Assembly: GCF_018141425.1 (NCBI RefSeq) | Contig: NZ_CP058561.1 | Span: 1,426,001-1,490,000 of the forward strand | DNA length: 64,000 nt | Origin: Vallitalea guaymasensis | Lineage (GTDB): Bacteria > Bacillota > Clostridia > Lachnospirales > Vallitaleaceae | Direction of reading: 5' to 3' | Shown: positions 37,050 through 45,920 of the stretch, one piece after another | Layout of the letters: the number at the start of each line of letters is the position of its first letter | How positions within the stretch are numbered: the stretch's first letter is position 1 | Made by a program: the position numbers and the translations under genes | The notes under the pieces: generated by a model | Seen by the model: only the letters and a program-made list of their open reading frames with translations | The model's database searches: none | What the model was told of the DNA's origin: nothing

Positions 37050-38480
37050 CTATCTCATACGTGGATCTAGTGCATCTCTTAATCCGTTAGCTAATAAATT
37101 AATAGCTAACATTAATATTGACATTACTGTTGCTGGTATCAACAGCATACTTGGTATTGTTTTGAAAGAGTGATATCCCTCATTAACTAATATACCAAGT
37201 GATGACATTGGTATAGGTAATCCTAACCCAATAAATGTTAAAAATGCCTCATAGAATATAGCTCCAGGAATAGAAAATGTAGCCATAACTAATATTTGAC
37301 CTATAATATTAGGGAAAAGATGTTTTCTCATTAATCTTCTCTTAGATGCTCCTAAAGTTCTAGATGCTAATATAAATTCTTGTTCTCTTAATTTTAGAAT
37401 TTGAGATCTTACAACCCTTGCAACACCAATCCAACCAGTTAAACTCATTGCTAATATAAGTATTATTAATCTGATTGTGGTTGTTCCTTGATGACCGGGC
37501 AAAATACCATCAATAAAATCTCCTATCGTACCACTTATACTCAAAAATATAATCATTAAAACTAAGCTAGGAATACTACCTAATATTTCGGTAATACGCA
37601 TCATGATTGTATCCACTTTAGTTCCACCATAAAATCCAGCTATAGTTCCATATAAAATACCTAATGTAAAATCAACTATCAATGAAGCTAATGCTATAAT
37701 TAATGATACCCTAACACCAATCCATAATCTAGTCCATTGGTCTAGAGCCAATTTATCAGTTCCAAACCAAAAGTATAGATTCTTAATGCCTTGGATAGCA
37801 TAGAAATCAGCATTTATCTTAAGCATTTCAACACCATATTCATCAATTGTTGAACTTAATAATTTAAAGGTACCAGGTTTATATCTTGAATATTCGCTTA
37901 TTAAGTCTTCGTAAGGTAACTCAAGTACTTCGTCTGTGGATACTACCTTGATCTTAGCTGTAATAACCCCTTCATCATTTTCATATATTTTTTCAAAATT
38001 AATATTGAAAGGATGGTACGGAATATTTAATTTCTCTATTAATTTTTTACGATTCATGGGTTTTTTTAATTCATCAAATTCATCAGTCTTAGGTAATTCA
38101 CCTACAATTAAATCAAAAGTAGCCACAACGATATTAGAATGACCATCAAATATACCTAATTTTTCTAAGCCAGGAATTCTAGGAGGTACATAAGATATAT
38201 CCTTTTTGGAAATCTCTTCCCCTTTCTCATTAAGAAGTATTGGGGCAGAATCATATTCAAATACTGTTCCATCTGTATTTTTTTGATTTATAGGGCTTAT
38301 AGGACCAAAAATTGCAAGTATAATCAATATTATTATTGAATAGAATCCTATCATAGCGCCTTTATTCTTTTTAATTCTTCTTCTAGCATCTTTCCAAAAT
38401 GAAACACTTTCAGTATTCATTTTATCTACATTAGTAAAATCATGTTCAGCTAACTTAAATTTCTCTTTTGATAATGCCAT
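37050..38480 (-). CDS. oppC: Oligopeptide ABC transporter permease OppC with a large insertion
   Basis: A 476-residue permease, whereas OppC is usually about 300. TM1 (about 42-62) is followed by a hydrophilic stretch of about 170 residues (66-236), then the usual FGTDKLALDQWTRLWIGVRV entry and five more helices with the EAA-loop region REQEFILASRTLGASKRRLM. Topology would put the insertion outside the cell. I chose the ATG at 38480 (MALSKEKF), one base after the oppB stop, with GGAG six bases upstream; a GTG at 38492 is less likely. The insertion may contact the enlarged OppA. Confidence 0.88.
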   Translation of the reverse strand: MALSKEKFKLAEHDFTNVDKMNTESVSFWKDARRRIKKNKGAMIGFYSIIILIILAIFGPISPINQKNTDGTVFEYDSAPILLNEKGEEISKKDISYVPPRIPGLEKLGIFDGHSNIVVATFDLIVGELPKTDEFDELKKPMNRKKLIEKLNIPYHPFNINFEKIYENDEGVITAKIKVVSTDEVLELPYEDLISEYSRYKPGTFKLLSSTIDEYGVEMLKINADFYAIQGIKNLYFWFGTDKLALDQWTRLWIGVRVSLIIALASLIVDFTLGILYGTIAGFYGGTKVDTIMMRITEILGSIPSLVLMIIFLSISGTIGDFIDGILPGHQGTTTIRLIILILAMSLTGWIGVARVVRSQILKLREQEFILASRTLGASKRRLMRKHLFPNIIGQILVMATFSIPGAIFYEAFLTFIGLGLPIPMSSLGILVNEGYHSFKTIPSMLLIPATVMSILMLAINLLANGLRDALDPRMR

Positions 38481-38481
38481 C

Positions 38482-39444
38482 CTATACTCCACCTCCTTTT
38501 AGTCTGATTCTTGGATCTATAACACCATATAATAAATCGACTATCAGAATTACTGTTACTAATAAAAAGCTATATACTAAGTTAACACCTAATATTAAAA
38601 AATAATCATTAGTAAAAGATGCATTTACCATTAATTTCCCTAATCCAGGAACACCAAAGAATTGTTCTACAACAACTGAACCAGTCAATATACTAACAGC
38701 CATAGGTCCTAAAATAGTTACTACTGGTATTAAAGCATTTCTAAGCGCATGTCTGAATATTACTTTTGGTTTACTTAAGCCTTTTGCTCGAGCAAGTAGT
38801 ATGTAATCGCTGCTTAAAACTTCTACTAATTCAGAACGCATATATCTCATTGTTGACGAGATAACAAATAAGCCTAATGAAAACGCTGGTAATATAGATG
38901 AATAGATTGAATCCCAAAAAGATACATTACGCATAACATCTACTGGTTTATATATATATGGAAACCATCCTAATTTTGCACATAGAAAATATTGTAAAAA
39001 TGCTGCCATTACAAAACTTGGAATCGATACCCCTATAACAGCTAAAATTGTAACTAAATTATCCCAAATGGAGTTCTTATATATTGCAGCAATAGAACCA
39101 AGAAAAATCCCAACAATAACACCAAAAATTAGAGCTATTGTTCCAATTTTTACAGTATGAGGTAATTTCATAGTTATTAATTTTAGAACTGGCTGGTCTT
39201 GCAATTTAAATGAATTTCCTAAATCACGTTCAAATACTACTTGTTTTAAATATCTAAAATATTGTACATACGCTGGATCATCAAGCCCATATTTTTCCTT
39301 CATAAGTTGTTGTTGAACTTCCGTTATCTTAGGATTATCAAATGGGGTACCAGGCATAAGTCTTAATAAAAAGAAATTTATCGTTAATACAATAAATAAA
39401 GTTAAGACTATTAAAGCGATTCTTTCAATGACATAGCGAATCAT
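38482..39444 (-). CDS. oppB: Oligopeptide ABC transporter permease OppB
   Basis: A 320-residue permease of the OppB/DppB family with six predicted helices. It shows the N-terminal RLMPGTPFDNPKITEVQ, the EAA loop YILLARAKGLSKPKVIFRHALRNAL (given here only as a landmark) and the C-terminal DLLYGVIDPRIRLKGG. It pairs with OppC to form the channel. The gap to the upstream oppA carries a strong hairpin. GGAGG precedes the ATG. Confidence 0.93.
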   Translation of the reverse strand: MIRYVIERIALIVLTLFIVLTINFFLLRLMPGTPFDNPKITEVQQQLMKEKYGLDDPAYVQYFRYLKQVVFERDLGNSFKLQDQPVLKLITMKLPHTVKIGTIALIFGVIVGIFLGSIAAIYKNSIWDNLVTILAVIGVSIPSFVMAAFLQYFLCAKLGWFPYIYKPVDVMRNVSFWDSIYSSILPAFSLGLFVISSTMRYMRSELVEVLSSDYILLARAKGLSKPKVIFRHALRNALIPVVTILGPMAVSILTGSVVVEQFFGVPGLGKLMVNASFTNDYFLILGVNLVYSFLLVTVILIVDLLYGVIDPRIRLKGGGV

Positions 39445-39496
39445 AATTAACCTCCAATCAATTAATACTTTAACGAACTAAAATAATATATAACAC

Positions 39497-39526
39497 AAAT
39501 TTTGGCAGGATCACCTGCCAAAATTT
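39497..39526 (-). other. Intercistronic hairpin between oppA and oppB
   Basis: AAATTTTGGCAGG (39497-39509) and CCTGCCAAAATTT (39514-39526) form a perfect 13-bp stem with a 4-base loop. No clean T run follows on the minus strand. It probably stabilises the abundant oppA mRNA or gives partial termination before the permease genes, like the hairpin at 9464-9496. Confidence 0.8.
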
Positions 39527-39554
39527 TATAATATATTTAGTTAATTATAGTGTC

Positions 39555-41534
39555 TTATTCTGCTATTTTAACCCATTTATAAATATAGTCTGCACCAAAT
39601 TTTTGTAATACTAAATCTTTAATTTTAGGATTTCTAAGACCTAAACCACTACGTTGATAGATTGGAATAATTACTTGTTCATCTTCAAGTAATATTTTTT
39701 CTAATTCTACCAATTTTTCAAAACGATCTTTTGTTTTAGAAGGAGCAGTTAACTCACCAGATCTACATGCATCAATACCTTCATCATAAGTTGGATTAGA
39801 ATATTTACCTCTGTTATATTCTCCTCCAGTAATCCACATGTCCATGAAAGTCATTGGGTCTGGATAGTCAGGACCCCATCCTCCCCAGTTCATAGAGAAG
39901 TCACCTTCTGTAGTTCTTCTAAGCTTCTCTGAGAATGGAAGTACTAGTAATTCTACTGTTGTATTTGGTAAATTCTTTTCTATTTCATCTTTGATATGTG
40001 TTCCTACTTGTTTACTTTCATCACCATCAAAGATAATACATTCAATATTTACTTTGTCAACTTTAAGTTCATCTAAAACTTGTGTCCATATTTCTTTTGC
40101 TTTTTCTGGATTATATTTATTATATCCTTCTCCGCCACCATATAAATCTTCTGCTACTTGACGGAAATCTTTACCATCATGTTCTTTACTAGATACAAAA
40201 TCTTTTGGAACAAAGAAATCTGCTGGTAATGAACCATTTTTGAATATAACGTCTGTAATATATGTTTTATCAAAAGCCATATTTAATGCTTTTCTTGCTC
40301 TAACATCTCTTAATACTTTTTTAGTTGGAGTTAATGCACCATTGTTAACATTAACTTCTGCATAGAATATAACTGTTTCTGGAAGTTCAACTGCATCTGG
40401 TCTATTACCATATCTTTCAACATTCTCACCAGATAATGTTGTAGTATCTAGTTCACCATCTAAATACATTTGAACTCGTGTATCGTTATTAATTCCTTCA
40501 ATTACACGGAAATCCAATGCATCTAATTCAACATTAGCAACATCCCAATATATAGGATTTTTTTCTAAGTAATGTCTTTCAGATGTTTTCCACTCTTTGA
40601 AAATGAATGCTCCATTATATAAAAGAGCGTCTACTGATTTACCATATTTTTCTTTTCCAGTTTCATTATAATATTTTTCGCTTGCTGGGAAGAATGAAGC
40701 GAAACACATTAAGTCAATGAAATATGGAACTGGATTAGATAATTCAACTTTTAGAGTATAATCATCTTCAGCTGTTACAGCTAAGTTTTTAGCTAATTCA
40801 GCAAGCTCAGCTTTTGCTTCATCTAAAGAACCATAGTTTTCTTCAAAGAATTTCTTTTCTTCTGCTAATTTTGCTTCTAATTCTTTCTTAGCTTCATCAA
40901 ATTGCTCTTGAGCAGTTGCGTTTTCAGTATCTTTATAAGCATCAACTTTAAGAGCTTTTAAATTCTTTTCTTCTCTTTCAAAGTTAACTATTTTATTTTG
41001 TAGCAAGAAAGCTTCTTTACCGTTCTTGATTGAAGCTGTCGCAAGCATATTAGCATATTGACATGCTTCTGCTGGATCTAATAACTTTTTCCAAGCGAAT
41101 ACAAAATCGTTTGCAGTTACTTCTCCATAAGGTTCTCCATTTATATCAGCCCATTGAACACCTTTACGTAAATGGAAAGTATATGTAAGTCCATCTTCTG
41201 AAACATCATATGATTCAGCCATTTCTGGTTTAGCTGTACCATCAGTACCTAATACATATAGACCACTAATTACATTTCCTAATACTTGAAAAGATACAGT
41301 ATCAGTTGCTTGCCATGTAATTAATGATGGAATGTTAGAAGTTGAAATCAAATTAAGTACTTTTTTATCTTCTGAAGTATCTTTGTCTCCATCTTGATCT
41401 TTATCTTGATCTCCATTGTCAGTTACTGTCTTATCGTCGTCACTTGGCGTCGTTTTATCCTTATCTTTGTTGCCACATGCTGCTAGTGAAAATGTCATTG
41501 TCAACACTAGTAGTAAAGCTAATAATTTCTTCAT
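39555..41534 (-). CDS. oppA: Oligopeptide-binding lipoprotein OppA with coiled insertion
   Basis: A 659-residue extracellular lipoprotein, larger than the usual 530-600. The signal peptide ends in lipobox LAAC (C20), then an Asp/Lys/Gly-rich tether (21-57) and a family 5 solute-binding fold with GLTYTFHLRKGVQWAD near 115. Residues about 180-252 are a Lys/Glu/Ala-rich, probably helical insertion with FDEAKKELEAKLAEEKKFF and LDEAKAELAELAKN, not found in ordinary OppA. It captures peptides for OppBCDF. A promoter with perfect -10 lies upstream. Confidence 0.92.
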   Translation of the reverse strand: MKKLLALLLVLTMTFSLAACGNKDKDKTTPSDDDKTVTDNGDQDKDQDGDKDTSEDKKVLNLISTSNIPSLITWQATDTVSFQVLGNVISGLYVLGTDGTAKPEMAESYDVSEDGLTYTFHLRKGVQWADINGEPYGEVTANDFVFAWKKLLDPAEACQYANMLATASIKNGKEAFLLQNKIVNFEREEKNLKALKVDAYKDTENATAQEQFDEAKKELEAKLAEEKKFFEENYGSLDEAKAELAELAKNLAVTAEDDYTLKVELSNPVPYFIDLMCFASFFPASEKYYNETGKEKYGKSVDALLYNGAFIFKEWKTSERHYLEKNPIYWDVANVELDALDFRVIEGINNDTRVQMYLDGELDTTTLSGENVERYGNRPDAVELPETVIFYAEVNVNNGALTPTKKVLRDVRARKALNMAFDKTYITDVIFKNGSLPADFFVPKDFVSSKEHDGKDFRQVAEDLYGGGEGYNKYNPEKAKEIWTQVLDELKVDKVNIECIIFDGDESKQVGTHIKDEIEKNLPNTTVELLVLPFSEKLRRTTEGDFSMNWGGWGPDYPDPMTFMDMWITGGEYNRGKYSNPTYDEGIDACRSGELTAPSKTKDRFEKLVELEKILLEDEQVIIPIYQRSGLGLRNPKIKDLVLQKFGADYIYKWVKIAE

Positions 41535-41959
41535 AAAAATCCTCCTTTAAAATTGTTGTTATCCCACCCTAGATATTATTTTTTTATGTATCCTTTTAGT
41601 CGGGTTTTGATAATTTTGCGTTACTCTGTGACCAGTAAAACAAGATTATACTTAAATAATTATATATCATATTTTATCCTTTGTAAAGGTTTTGATAATA
41701 GGTTAATATGCTAATACTTTGCCATATCATAGCGTTTTTGCATTAAATTACATGCGATATTTTGTAGGTTTATAGCTATTTTTGTTCTTTCTAAAATAAT
41801 AATAAATTATAATATCGAATCGTGTATGCTGAATAATGATGAAATTAAAATCTATGTATGTTGAAAATAAATATATTATGATATAATATTTATATTCTTA
41901 TTGAGTAACATAAATAACATATAAATAGAAATTATAAGTTTAATCAACGGAGGACTATT
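41535..41959. other. Divergent regulatory region upstream of oppA
   Basis: 425 bp between oppA and the plus-strand membrane protein at 41960. It contains the oppA promoter at 41659-41687 and GGAGG before each gene. No riboswitch, T-box or further gene was recognised. Confidence 0.55.
41659..41687 (-). promoter_or_regulatory. Sigma-A promoter of the opp operon
   Basis: On the minus strand TTTACA, a 17-base spacer and TATAAT, about 125 bases upstream of the oppA start. Confidence 0.78.
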
Positions 41960-42376
41960 ATGAAAAAAAATGTTAAAAAAATTATTATTTATATATTGAT
42001 TGCTATTATTGCCAGCTTATTACTTGCCGTTTTTGATAAAAGATTAACAACCCATTCAATAACTCTATTTCATATTTTTTTAGAGAAACTATTTTTGGTT
42101 AATCTACTTATCTTTATTATTACCGGAATCGTATTCATTGATGATCAAGGCACTTTCAATGTTTTTAAATACTCTACTAAACATTATAGAGCATCCGTTT
42201 CAAAAAAATACAAATATCGTCTACAGCAAGAATACGCATTAAAATCTAAACAGGAAATAAAAGAGTTTTTAAAAGAAAAATATCTCTACGCACCAAAGAA
42301 GCATAGTTCAACCACTACATTTTTCTATTGCAGTATTATAATGTTGATAATCTATATACTATTTATAGGCTTATAG
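41960..42376 (+). CDS. Small membrane protein (DUF3899-like)
   Basis: A 138-residue protein with two N-terminal helices (about 8-25 and 38-60), a basic cytoplasmic segment (about 65-112) and a C-terminal helix (about 118-137). The arrangement resembles DUF3899 proteins of Firmicutes, but the match is tentative. CGGAGGAC precedes the ATG. The function is unknown; no partner is evident. Confidence 0.6.
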   Translation: MKKNVKKIIIYILIAIIASLLLAVFDKRLTTHSITLFHIFLEKLFLVNLLIFIITGIVFIDDQGTFNVFKYSTKHYRASVSKKYKYRLQQEYALKSKQEIKEFLKEKYLYAPKKHSSTTTFFYCSIIMLIIYILFIGL

Positions 42377-42466
42377 CATGTAATAAATTATAAATGCACA
42401 AAAACTATTATATATCTTAATAATTGATAGAATACCATTTTAAATAGAAAGGATCAGATTAGCTTC

Positions 42467-42940
42467 ATGGAAATAGAAAAAAAGTATCTCATTAACCTAC
42501 CCTTAGACAAAATAACAAAATACCCACATATTAATATAGAACAAGGTTACATCTGTACCAATCCTGTCATCAGAATTAGAAAAACTGATGAATCTTACTA
42601 TGTAACCTATAAATCCTCTGGTTTAATGATAAGACAAGAATTTGAAGATAAAATCTCAATGGAGCAATATAATACTTTAAAATCCAAAGTAGATCATAAT
42701 ATAATAAGTAAAAAAAGATATTATATTCCTCTTGATAAATCATTGACTGTAGAACTTGACATTTTTAATGATAAATTAGAAGGATTAATCATGGCAGAAG
42801 TGGAATTTGATAGCGAAGAGTCAGCAAACAGTTTTATCCCGCCTAGTTGGTTTGTGAAAGAAGTAACATTTGATACTAGATTTCATAATAGTAACTTATG
42901 CAAAGAAGAAAACATTCGTTTTTTGGATACTCAATTATAA
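42467..42940 (+). CDS. CYTH-domain protein (triphosphate tunnel metalloenzyme-like)
   Basis: A 157-residue CYTH protein. The N-terminal ExExK signature is E2-I-E4-K-K6 (MEIEKKYLI), followed by alternating charged beta-strands typical of the tunnel fold (RIRKTDESYYVTYK, VELDIFNDKLEGLIMAEVEF). Bacterial members hydrolyse inorganic triphosphate or other triphosphates, and a few act as class IV adenylate cyclases. The substrate cannot be fixed here. AAAGGA lies upstream of the ATG. Confidence 0.85.
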   Translation: MEIEKKYLINLPLDKITKYPHINIEQGYICTNPVIRIRKTDESYYVTYKSSGLMIRQEFEDKISMEQYNTLKSKVDHNIISKKRYYIPLDKSLTVELDIFNDKLEGLIMAEVEFDSEESANSFIPPSWFVKEVTFDTRFHNSNLCKEENIRFLDTQL

Positions 42941-43025
42941 TCATATTTAATTAATGAAGAAAAATTTTATACTCATGTTCATTGCATATATATTTATATT
43001 AATATGATATATATGCATACAAGCA

Positions 43026-43052
43026 AAAAGCACTTGGATACCAAGTGCTTTT
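43026..43052 (-). terminator. Terminator of the tRNA operon
   Basis: AAAAGCACTTGG and CCAAGTGCTTTT, perfect 12-bp stem with a 3-base loop, followed on the minus strand by TTTTTGC-type sequence. It lies just after the tRNA-Leu gene. Confidence 0.9.
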
Positions 43053-43057
43053 ATCAA

Positions 43058-43139
43058 TGCGGATGAAGGGAGTCGAACCCCCACGCCGTTAGGCGCTAGA
43101 TCCTAAGTCTAGTGCGTCTGCCAATTCCGCCACATCCGC
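43058..43139 (-). tRNA. tRNA-Leu (anticodon UAG)
   Basis: Acceptor GCGGATG pairs with CATCCGC, anticodon loop CTTAGGA between CTAGA and TCTAG, and the long class II variable arm CGCCTAACGGCGT is present. Discriminator A. Last gene of the seven-tRNA operon. Confidence 0.95.
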
Positions 43140-43230
43140 GCATTGTGTAAATTACCTATACAATAATATAACAATTATTTAATTATGTCAAGTAATTTTT
43201 TTATTTTTTTCTTACTTTTTTTGTAAGCCA

Positions 43231-43304
43231 TGAGCCACCTGGGATTCGAACCCAGGACACCTGGATTAAGAGTCCAGTGCTCTAGCCAACTGAGCTAGTA
43301 GCCC
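43231..43304 (-). tRNA. tRNA-Lys (anticodon CUU)
   Basis: Full cloverleaf; anticodon loop CTCTTAA flanked by CTGGA and TCCAG; T-loop TTCGAAT; discriminator A. Confidence 0.95.
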
Positions 43305-43308
43305 AAAA

Positions 43309-43380
43309 CTGGGTAGGCAGGATTCGAACCTACGCATACTAGAGTCAAAGTCTAGTGCCTTACCGCTTGGCGACTACCCA
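43309..43380 (-). tRNA. tRNA-Gln (anticodon UUG)
   Basis: Acceptor TGGGTAG/CTACCCA; anticodon loop CTTTGAC flanked by CTAGA and TCTAG; T-loop TTCGAAT; discriminator G. Confidence 0.95.
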
Positions 43381-43392
43381 TTAATATTATAG

Positions 43393-43467
43393 GGTGAGTA
43401 ATGGGATTCGAACCCACGGCCTCAAGAGCCACAATCTTGCGCTCTAACCAACTGAGCTATACCCACC
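43393..43467 (-). tRNA. tRNA-His (anticodon GUG)
   Basis: Anticodon loop TTGTGGC flanked by CAAGA and TCTTG. The genome encodes the extra G at position -1 opposite discriminator C, the normal bacterial tRNA-His identity element. Confidence 0.95.
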
Positions 43468-43499
43468 ATATATTTAGCAACTTATATTTAATTGCCTAG

Positions 43500-43573
43500 C
43501 GTGCCTGCAGGGATTCGAACCCCGGACACGTGGCTTAGAAGGCCACTGCTCTATCCTACTGAGCTACAGGCAC
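43500..43573 (-). tRNA. tRNA-Arg (anticodon UCU)
   Basis: Acceptor GTGCCTG/CAGGCAC; anticodon loop CTTCTAA flanked by GTGGC and GCCAC; discriminator G. Confidence 0.95.
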
Positions 43574-43616
43574 ATCACAAGTTCAATGCCTTGTCTGTAA
43601 TCATTTCTAATTACAA

Positions 43617-43687
43617 AGCGGGTGATGGGAATCGAACCCACGTATCCAGCTTGGAAGGCTGGTGTTCTACCATTGAACTACACCCGC
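43617..43687 (-). tRNA. tRNA-Gly (anticodon UCC)
   Basis: Acceptor GCGGGTG/CACCCGC; anticodon loop CTTCCAA flanked by CCAGC and GCTGG; discriminator T. Confidence 0.95.
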
Positions 43688-43695
43688 ATAAGGTA

Positions 43696-43770
43696 TCGGG
43701 GTGACAGGATTCGAACCTGCGGCCTCTTGAACCCAAATCAAGCGCTCTAGCCAAGCTGAGCCACACCCCG
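43696..43770 (-). tRNA. tRNA-Pro (anticodon UGG)
   Basis: Acceptor CGGGGTG/CACCCCG; anticodon loop TTTGGGT flanked by CTTGA and TCAAG; discriminator A. First gene of the tRNA operon. Confidence 0.95.
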
Positions 43771-43836
43771 TTGCTTATGATATTTGCTGTCCTTTTTCGA
43801 ACGCAAGAGTTATTATACACACGCTTCAAACAAATG

Positions 43837-44334
43837 TCAATAGTTTTTTTGTTTTTTTTCCATTTTTTTTATTGTAATATGGAATTTACCGTTATTTTCT
43901 ATCTCTAATATACCGAAACTACAACCTTTACCATCTCTTGGCAATGAAATACTGCCAGGATTAATAATTGTAATATCATCTATATTCTCTACTAATGATA
44001 CATGTGTATGTCCAAATAGCACAAGATCTACCTTTTTCTGTTTAGCAGCCTTTAATATAGTATCATACTCCCATTTAACATCATAGTAATGTCCATGAGT
44101 AATAAATATTTTCAAGCCATAAAAATCAAGTATTTTTTCTCTAGGTGCATAAGAATTAAAATCACAATTACCAGGCACAAAATCTATAGGTACATTAGAA
44201 ATTATCTCTAGTTCTTCAACATCTCTCTCATAATCACCCAAATGAATTATTCTATCTATATCTTTTGTATCTTTAATTACTTTTATTACATTTCTCAAAT
44301 TTCCATGTGTATCACTAATTACAAGTATCTTCAT
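43837..44334 (-). CDS. YfcE/MJ0936-family metallophosphoesterase
   Basis: A 165-residue calcineurin-like phosphodiesterase. Metal ligands visible: D8 and H10 (ISDTHGN), D34 (LGDYERD), N56 (PGNCD), H80 (THGH), H109 and H111 (FGHTH), then NPGSISLPRDG. Family enzymes hydrolyse phosphodiesters in vitro; the physiological substrate is unknown. It closes the cluster gerM-rph-rdgB and sits upstream of the tRNA operon. A second member is at 56910. Confidence 0.9.
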   Translation of the reverse strand: MKILVISDTHGNLRNVIKVIKDTKDIDRIIHLGDYERDVEELEIISNVPIDFVPGNCDFNSYAPREKILDFYGLKIFITHGHYYDVKWEYDTILKAAKQKKVDLVLFGHTHVSLVENIDDITIINPGSISLPRDGKGCSFGILEIENNGKFHITIKKMEKKQKNY

Positions 44335-44383
44335 ATATTCTCTCCGTTTTATGACTCTAACTATTTCTTCATATTAAATACAA

Positions 44384-44992
44384 CTACTTACAGCCGTTTC
44401 TATGGCTTTCCATCTTAGCCTTCATACTTCTTAAAGCCTTACCCCTATGACTTATCTTGTTTTTTGATTCATTATCCATTTCAGCTGTTGTACATGAATA
44501 TTCTGGTACATAAAAAATAGGATCATAACCAAATCCATTACTCCCTCTCTCTTCATGGATAATAATCCCTTCTACAGTACCTCTAGTAGTTAAAACTTCA
44601 CCATCAGGAAATACCGCGGCAATAGCACACACAAACCTTGCAGTCCTATCTTTCTCCTCTACACCTTCCAACTTATCAATAATCATCTTATTCTTAATCC
44701 TATAAGAAGTATCCTCTCCACCAAATCTAGCAGAATAAATACCAGGAGCCTTATCAAGATAATCTACCTCAAGTCCCGAATCATCAGCCATAACAATACA
44801 ATCAGCAATCTTCATAACTTCTTTAGCCTTGATAATTGCATTCTCCAAGAAAGTAGAACCATCCTCAACTATATCTATATCTATTCCTGCATCCTCCATA
44901 GATATAACCTCATAATTAGTATCCTCCATAATCATATTTATCTCTTTTATCTTTCCCCTATTCTTAGTAGCAAAAATAATCTTTTCCTTCAT
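44384..44992 (-). CDS. rdgB: Non-canonical purine NTP pyrophosphatase (RdgB/HAM1)
   Basis: A 202-residue housecleaning enzyme that removes dITP, ITP and XTP from nucleotide pools. N-terminal FATKNRGKIKEI, central VMADDSGLEVDYLDKAPGIY with SARFGGE, and the C-terminal GFGYDPIFYVPEY and SHRGKAL motifs are all present. I chose the ATG at 44992, eight bases after GAGGAG; the GTG two codons upstream is less likely. Stem-loop L2 lies between it and rph. Confidence 0.95.
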   Translation of the reverse strand: MKEKIIFATKNRGKIKEINMIMEDTNYEVISMEDAGIDIDIVEDGSTFLENAIIKAKEVMKIADCIVMADDSGLEVDYLDKAPGIYSARFGGEDTSYRIKNKMIIDKLEGVEEKDRTARFVCAIAAVFPDGEVLTTRGTVEGIIIHEERGSNGFGYDPIFYVPEYSCTTAEMDNESKNKISHRGKALRSMKAKMESHRNGCK

Positions 44993-45097
44993 CAACACGT
45001 CTCCTCTTATCTTCAGTAATAATCTATTAAATCACCAGTAAAATCTAATTAATAATATTATAGAATATATCTATTCTACCACCGTAGCCACTAGAGC

Positions 45098-45169
45098 TGT
45101 GTAATAGTTGATTTTTACGCAGACCGTCTGCTCCTCAAGGTAAGGCAAGTAAAAATCAACTATTACACA
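45098..45169. repeat. Long perfect stem-loop L2 (21-bp stem)
   Basis: Arms 45098-45118 and 45149-45169 are perfectly complementary over 21 bp. The 30-base loop contains its own GCAGAC/GTCTGC hairpin. Read on the minus strand the loop starts TTGCCT and ends ACGGTCTGC, and the 5' flank is GGCTAACG, as in stem-loop L1 at 27291. It lies between rph and rdgB and lacks a T run, so it is not a normal terminator. Confidence 0.8.
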
Positions 45170-45200
45170 CTCCTCTACCCACACGTTAGCCAACTAATAA

Positions 45201-45920
45201 TTAATCCTCCAATACCTCTTTTTGCAACTTAATAAGCTCCTCTACTCCTTTTTCACCCAAATCCAATAACTTATTCAACTGTTCCCTAGTAAAAGGAGAT
45301 TCTTCACCTGTACCCTGCACTTCAATAAATTCTCCTTTATCAGTTATAACAACATTCATATCAACTTTCGCATGACTGTCCTCTGCATAACATAAATCCA
45401 ATAATTCCTCATCATCAACTATTCCAACGCTGATAGCAGCCACATAAGAAGAAATAGGCATCTTATCTATCAGTCCATCATTCAAAAGCTTTTTACAGGC
45501 TAACACTAGCGCTACAAAAGCACCTGTTATAGAAGCAGTCCTTGTCCCACCATCAGCTTGAATAACATCACAATCCAAAGTTATTGTTCTTTCTCCAAGA
45601 GCCTTATAATCTACTACAGACCTAAGCGCTCTACCAATCAATCTCTGAATCTCTACTGAACGGTTATTCTTTTTTAATCTGCTGATATCTCTGGTATTTC
45701 TATCAAGAGTAGCTCTAGGCAACATAGAATACTCAGCAGTCACCCAACCTTCTCCCGAATCCTTTTTAAAAGGAGGAACTCTATCTTCTACCGAAGCATT
45801 ACATATTACTTTTGTTTCTCCCATTTCTATTAATACTGAACCCTCAGGATATTTAATAAAATCCTTTGTAATCTTAACTTCTCTAAGCTCATCCTTTTGT
45901 CTTCCATCAATTCTGCTCAA
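45201..45920 (-). CDS. rph: Ribonuclease PH
   Basis: A 239-residue phosphorolytic 3'-5' exoribonuclease that trims tRNA precursors (EC 2.7.7.56). It shows [11 protein letters not shown] at the start, [26 protein letters not shown], the phosphate-site [10 protein letters not shown] and the C-terminal [11 protein letters not shown]. The start is TTG at 45920 within the end of the gerM gene, with AAAGGA upstream, so translation is coupled. Length is typical. The tRNA operon is about 1.4 kb downstream. Confidence 0.95.
   Translation of the reverse strand: MSRIDGRQKDELREVKITKDFIKYPEGSVLIEMGETKVICNASVEDRVPPFKKDSGEGWVTAEYSMLPRATLDRNTRDISRLKKNNRSVEIQRLIGRALRSVVDYKALGERTITLDCDVIQADGGTRTASITGAFVALVLACKKLLNDGLIDKMPISSYVAAISVGIVDDEELLDLCYAEDSHAKVDMNVVITDKGEFIEVQGTGEESPFTREQLNKLLDLGEKGVEELIKLQKEVLED

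Noticed and set aside
41564-41570. AGGGTGG on the minus strand upstream of oppA as a T-box motif
   Set aside because: The following ACCGCG-type sequence, the specifier stem and an antiterminator are absent, and the motif lies almost at the ribosome binding site.
43492-43829. Open frames on both strands across the tRNA-Arg, tRNA-Gly and tRNA-Pro genes
   Set aside because: They are read-throughs of tRNA sequence (typical GIRTPDTW-like false translations) and have no ribosome binding sites.
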